Assembly: GCA_018449715.1 (NCBI GenBank) | Contig: JAAVVA010000001.1 | Span: forward strand, 1,984,001 to 2,048,000 | Length of the DNA: 64,000 bases | Origin: Acidobacteriaceae bacterium dw_441 | GTDB taxonomy: Bacteria; Acidobacteriota; Terriglobia; Terriglobales; Acidobacteriaceae | Direction: 5' to 3' | Translations under genes and position numbers: made by a program | Part shown: positions 63,139-64,000 of the stretch, piece after piece | Numbering within the stretch: position 1 is the stretch's first letter | Layout of the letters: each line of letters begins with the position of its first letter | The notes under the pieces: generated by a model | Told to the model about the DNA's origin: nothing | Database searches by the model: none | Seen by the model: the letters and a program-made list of their open reading frames with translations, nothing else

Positions 63139-64000
63139 ATGAACCTCTCCCGTAATCTTCGTAACGCACTCAGCGCCGCCGTTCTGGGTACAGCAATTCT
63201 GGCTGGCGCATCCTTCGTTGCTCCTACTCGCGCGGAGGCCCGGGTCTTCGTTTCTGTTGGAATTGCTCCCCCGGCTATCCCCGTGTACGCCCAGCCCATA
63301 ATGCCCGGAGACGGTTACATCTGGACCCCCGGCTACTGGGCCTGGAGCGGTGAGGGCTATGAGTGGGTCGATGGAGCCTGGGTGCTTCCTCCCTACACCG
63401 GCGCTCTCTGGACCCCCGGCTACTGGGGCTACGGCACCGGCGGCTACTTCTGGAACGCCGGATACTGGGGCCCGAATGTCGGCTACTACGGCGGCATCAA
63501 CTACGGCTTCGGCTACTTCGGCATCGGCTTCTACGGCGGCTACTGGAACGGAGGACACTTCTGGTACAACCGCGGCTACAACCACTTCGGCTCCGGCTTC
63601 CGTGGCTCCGTCTACAACCGCCCCTACGCCGGTCACTTTGACGGACGCCCCGGCGGATCGAGCTGGTCGAACCGTGGAGGCAACTTCGGCGGAAACCGCG
63701 GATCGTACTTCAACAACCGCGGTAACAGCTTCGCTGGAAACCGTGGCTTCCAATCGACCGGCTTCAATCGCGGCAACACGACGGCTGGCCGTGGCTTCGG
63801 AAGCTTCGGCGGTAACCAGAGCTTCGGTAACCGTAGCGGTAGCTTCGCCCAGTCGTCGCGCCCCAGCTTTGGCGGCGGAAACGTCGGCGGCTCACGCGGT
63901 AGCTTCGGCGGAGGCAGCTTCGGTGGCGGATCGCGTGGTGGTGGAGGCAGCTTCGGTGGAGGCTCGCGCGGCGGCTTCGGCGGCGGTGGCGGGTTCCACG
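63139..64000 (+). CDS. secreted YXWGXW-type, Gly/Ser/Phe/Arg-rich protein (cut by window end)
   Basis: From ATG 63139 (MNLSRNLRNALSAAVLGTAILAGASFVAPTRA, a signal peptide) the frame stays open to the window end (287 residues). Residues about 55-110 have tandem aromatic motifs: YIWTPGYWAWSG, YEWVDGAWVLPPYT, LWTPGYWGYG, YFWNAGYWGP, as in YXWGXW-repeat proteins. The remainder is a disordered Gly/Ser/Phe/Arg stretch with repeated SFGG and RG units. An envelope or matrix role is plausible but unproven. AAAGG precedes the ATG. Confidence 0.82.
   Translation, partial: MNLSRNLRNALSAAVLGTAILAGASFVAPTRAEARVFVSVGIAPPAIPVYAQPIMPGDGYIWTPGYWAWSGEGYEWVDGAWVLPPYTGALWTPGYWGYGTGGYFWNAGYWGPNVGYYGGINYGFGYFGIGFYGGYWNGGHFWYNRGYNHFGSGFRGSVYNRPYAGHFDGRPGGSSWSNRGGNFGGNRGSYFNNRGNSFAGNRGFQSTGFNRGNTTAGRGFGSFGGNQSFGNRSGSFAQSSRPSFGGGNVGGSRGSFGGGSFGGGSRGGGGSFGGGSRGGFGGGGGFH

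Overview
The window is high-GC DNA dense with protein genes. It looks like chromosome from an Acidobacteriota bacterium of the Acidobacteriaceae type (Granulicella, Terriglobus or Edaphobacter-like). The grounds are recalled protein resemblance (RpoB with an N-terminal cysteine-rich insertion, paired cyclic-nucleotide-domain histidine kinases, secreted TonB-domain proteins, YXWGXW-like protein), frequent GTG and TTG starts with clear Shine-Dalgarno sequences, and dispersed repeats of the GTCATTCTGAGCGAAG kind. This placement is from memory, not from a search. No rRNA, tRNA, CRISPR array, insertion sequence or prophage was seen.

Layout. 1-8.1 kb: 5' part of acetyl-CoA synthetase, galE, and an envelope group (TonB, a degenerate M48-like protein, three outer-membrane barrels, a Spy-like chaperone). 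8.1-22.1 kb: a LysR regulator diverging from a long branched-chain amino-acid supra-operon, leuA-leuB-x-x-leuC-leuD-MBL-ilvD-ilvB-lipoprotein-GNAT-ilvN-ilvC, which ends at a strong terminator. 22.3-34.4 kb: two paralogous histidine kinases on opposite strands, the first half of the division/wall cluster (mraY-murD-ftsW-murG), a seven-repeat VCBS protein, a polyphosphate-glucokinase-like protein and a small secreted TonB-domain protein with a Fur-like box in its promoter.

34.7-46.2 kb (minus strand): rplA-rplJ-rplL-rpoB-rpoC with leader and spacer stem-loops and a UUCG-capped terminator; rplK, nusG and secE are not upstream of rplA. 46.3-54.1 kb: a DUF3050-like protein, an SplB-like radical SAM protein, a LysR/SDR divergent pair, tsaE, the NAD(P)HX repair enzyme and a penicillin-binding protein. 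54.2-60.5 kb (minus strand): the second half of the division cluster, murC-ftsQ-ftsA-[HigBA-like toxin-antitoxin]-ftsZ. 60.5-64 kb: a TetR/DHA2 efflux pair with a clear operator, then a secreted Gly-rich protein cut by the window end.

The most notable points are a toxin-antitoxin module lodged between ftsA and ftsZ whose toxin frame carries an in-frame TGA where the family normally has Trp; the division cluster split in two with its halves in swapped order; several proteins that keep their fold signature but have lost catalytic residues (M48-like FQLSH for HExxH, SDR without YxxxK); a LeuA lacking the regulatory domain; and cleanly readable operators for two LysR, one TetR, one Fur and one HigA-type regulator. 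I did not find convincing evidence for a wholly new multi-gene defence or mobile system.
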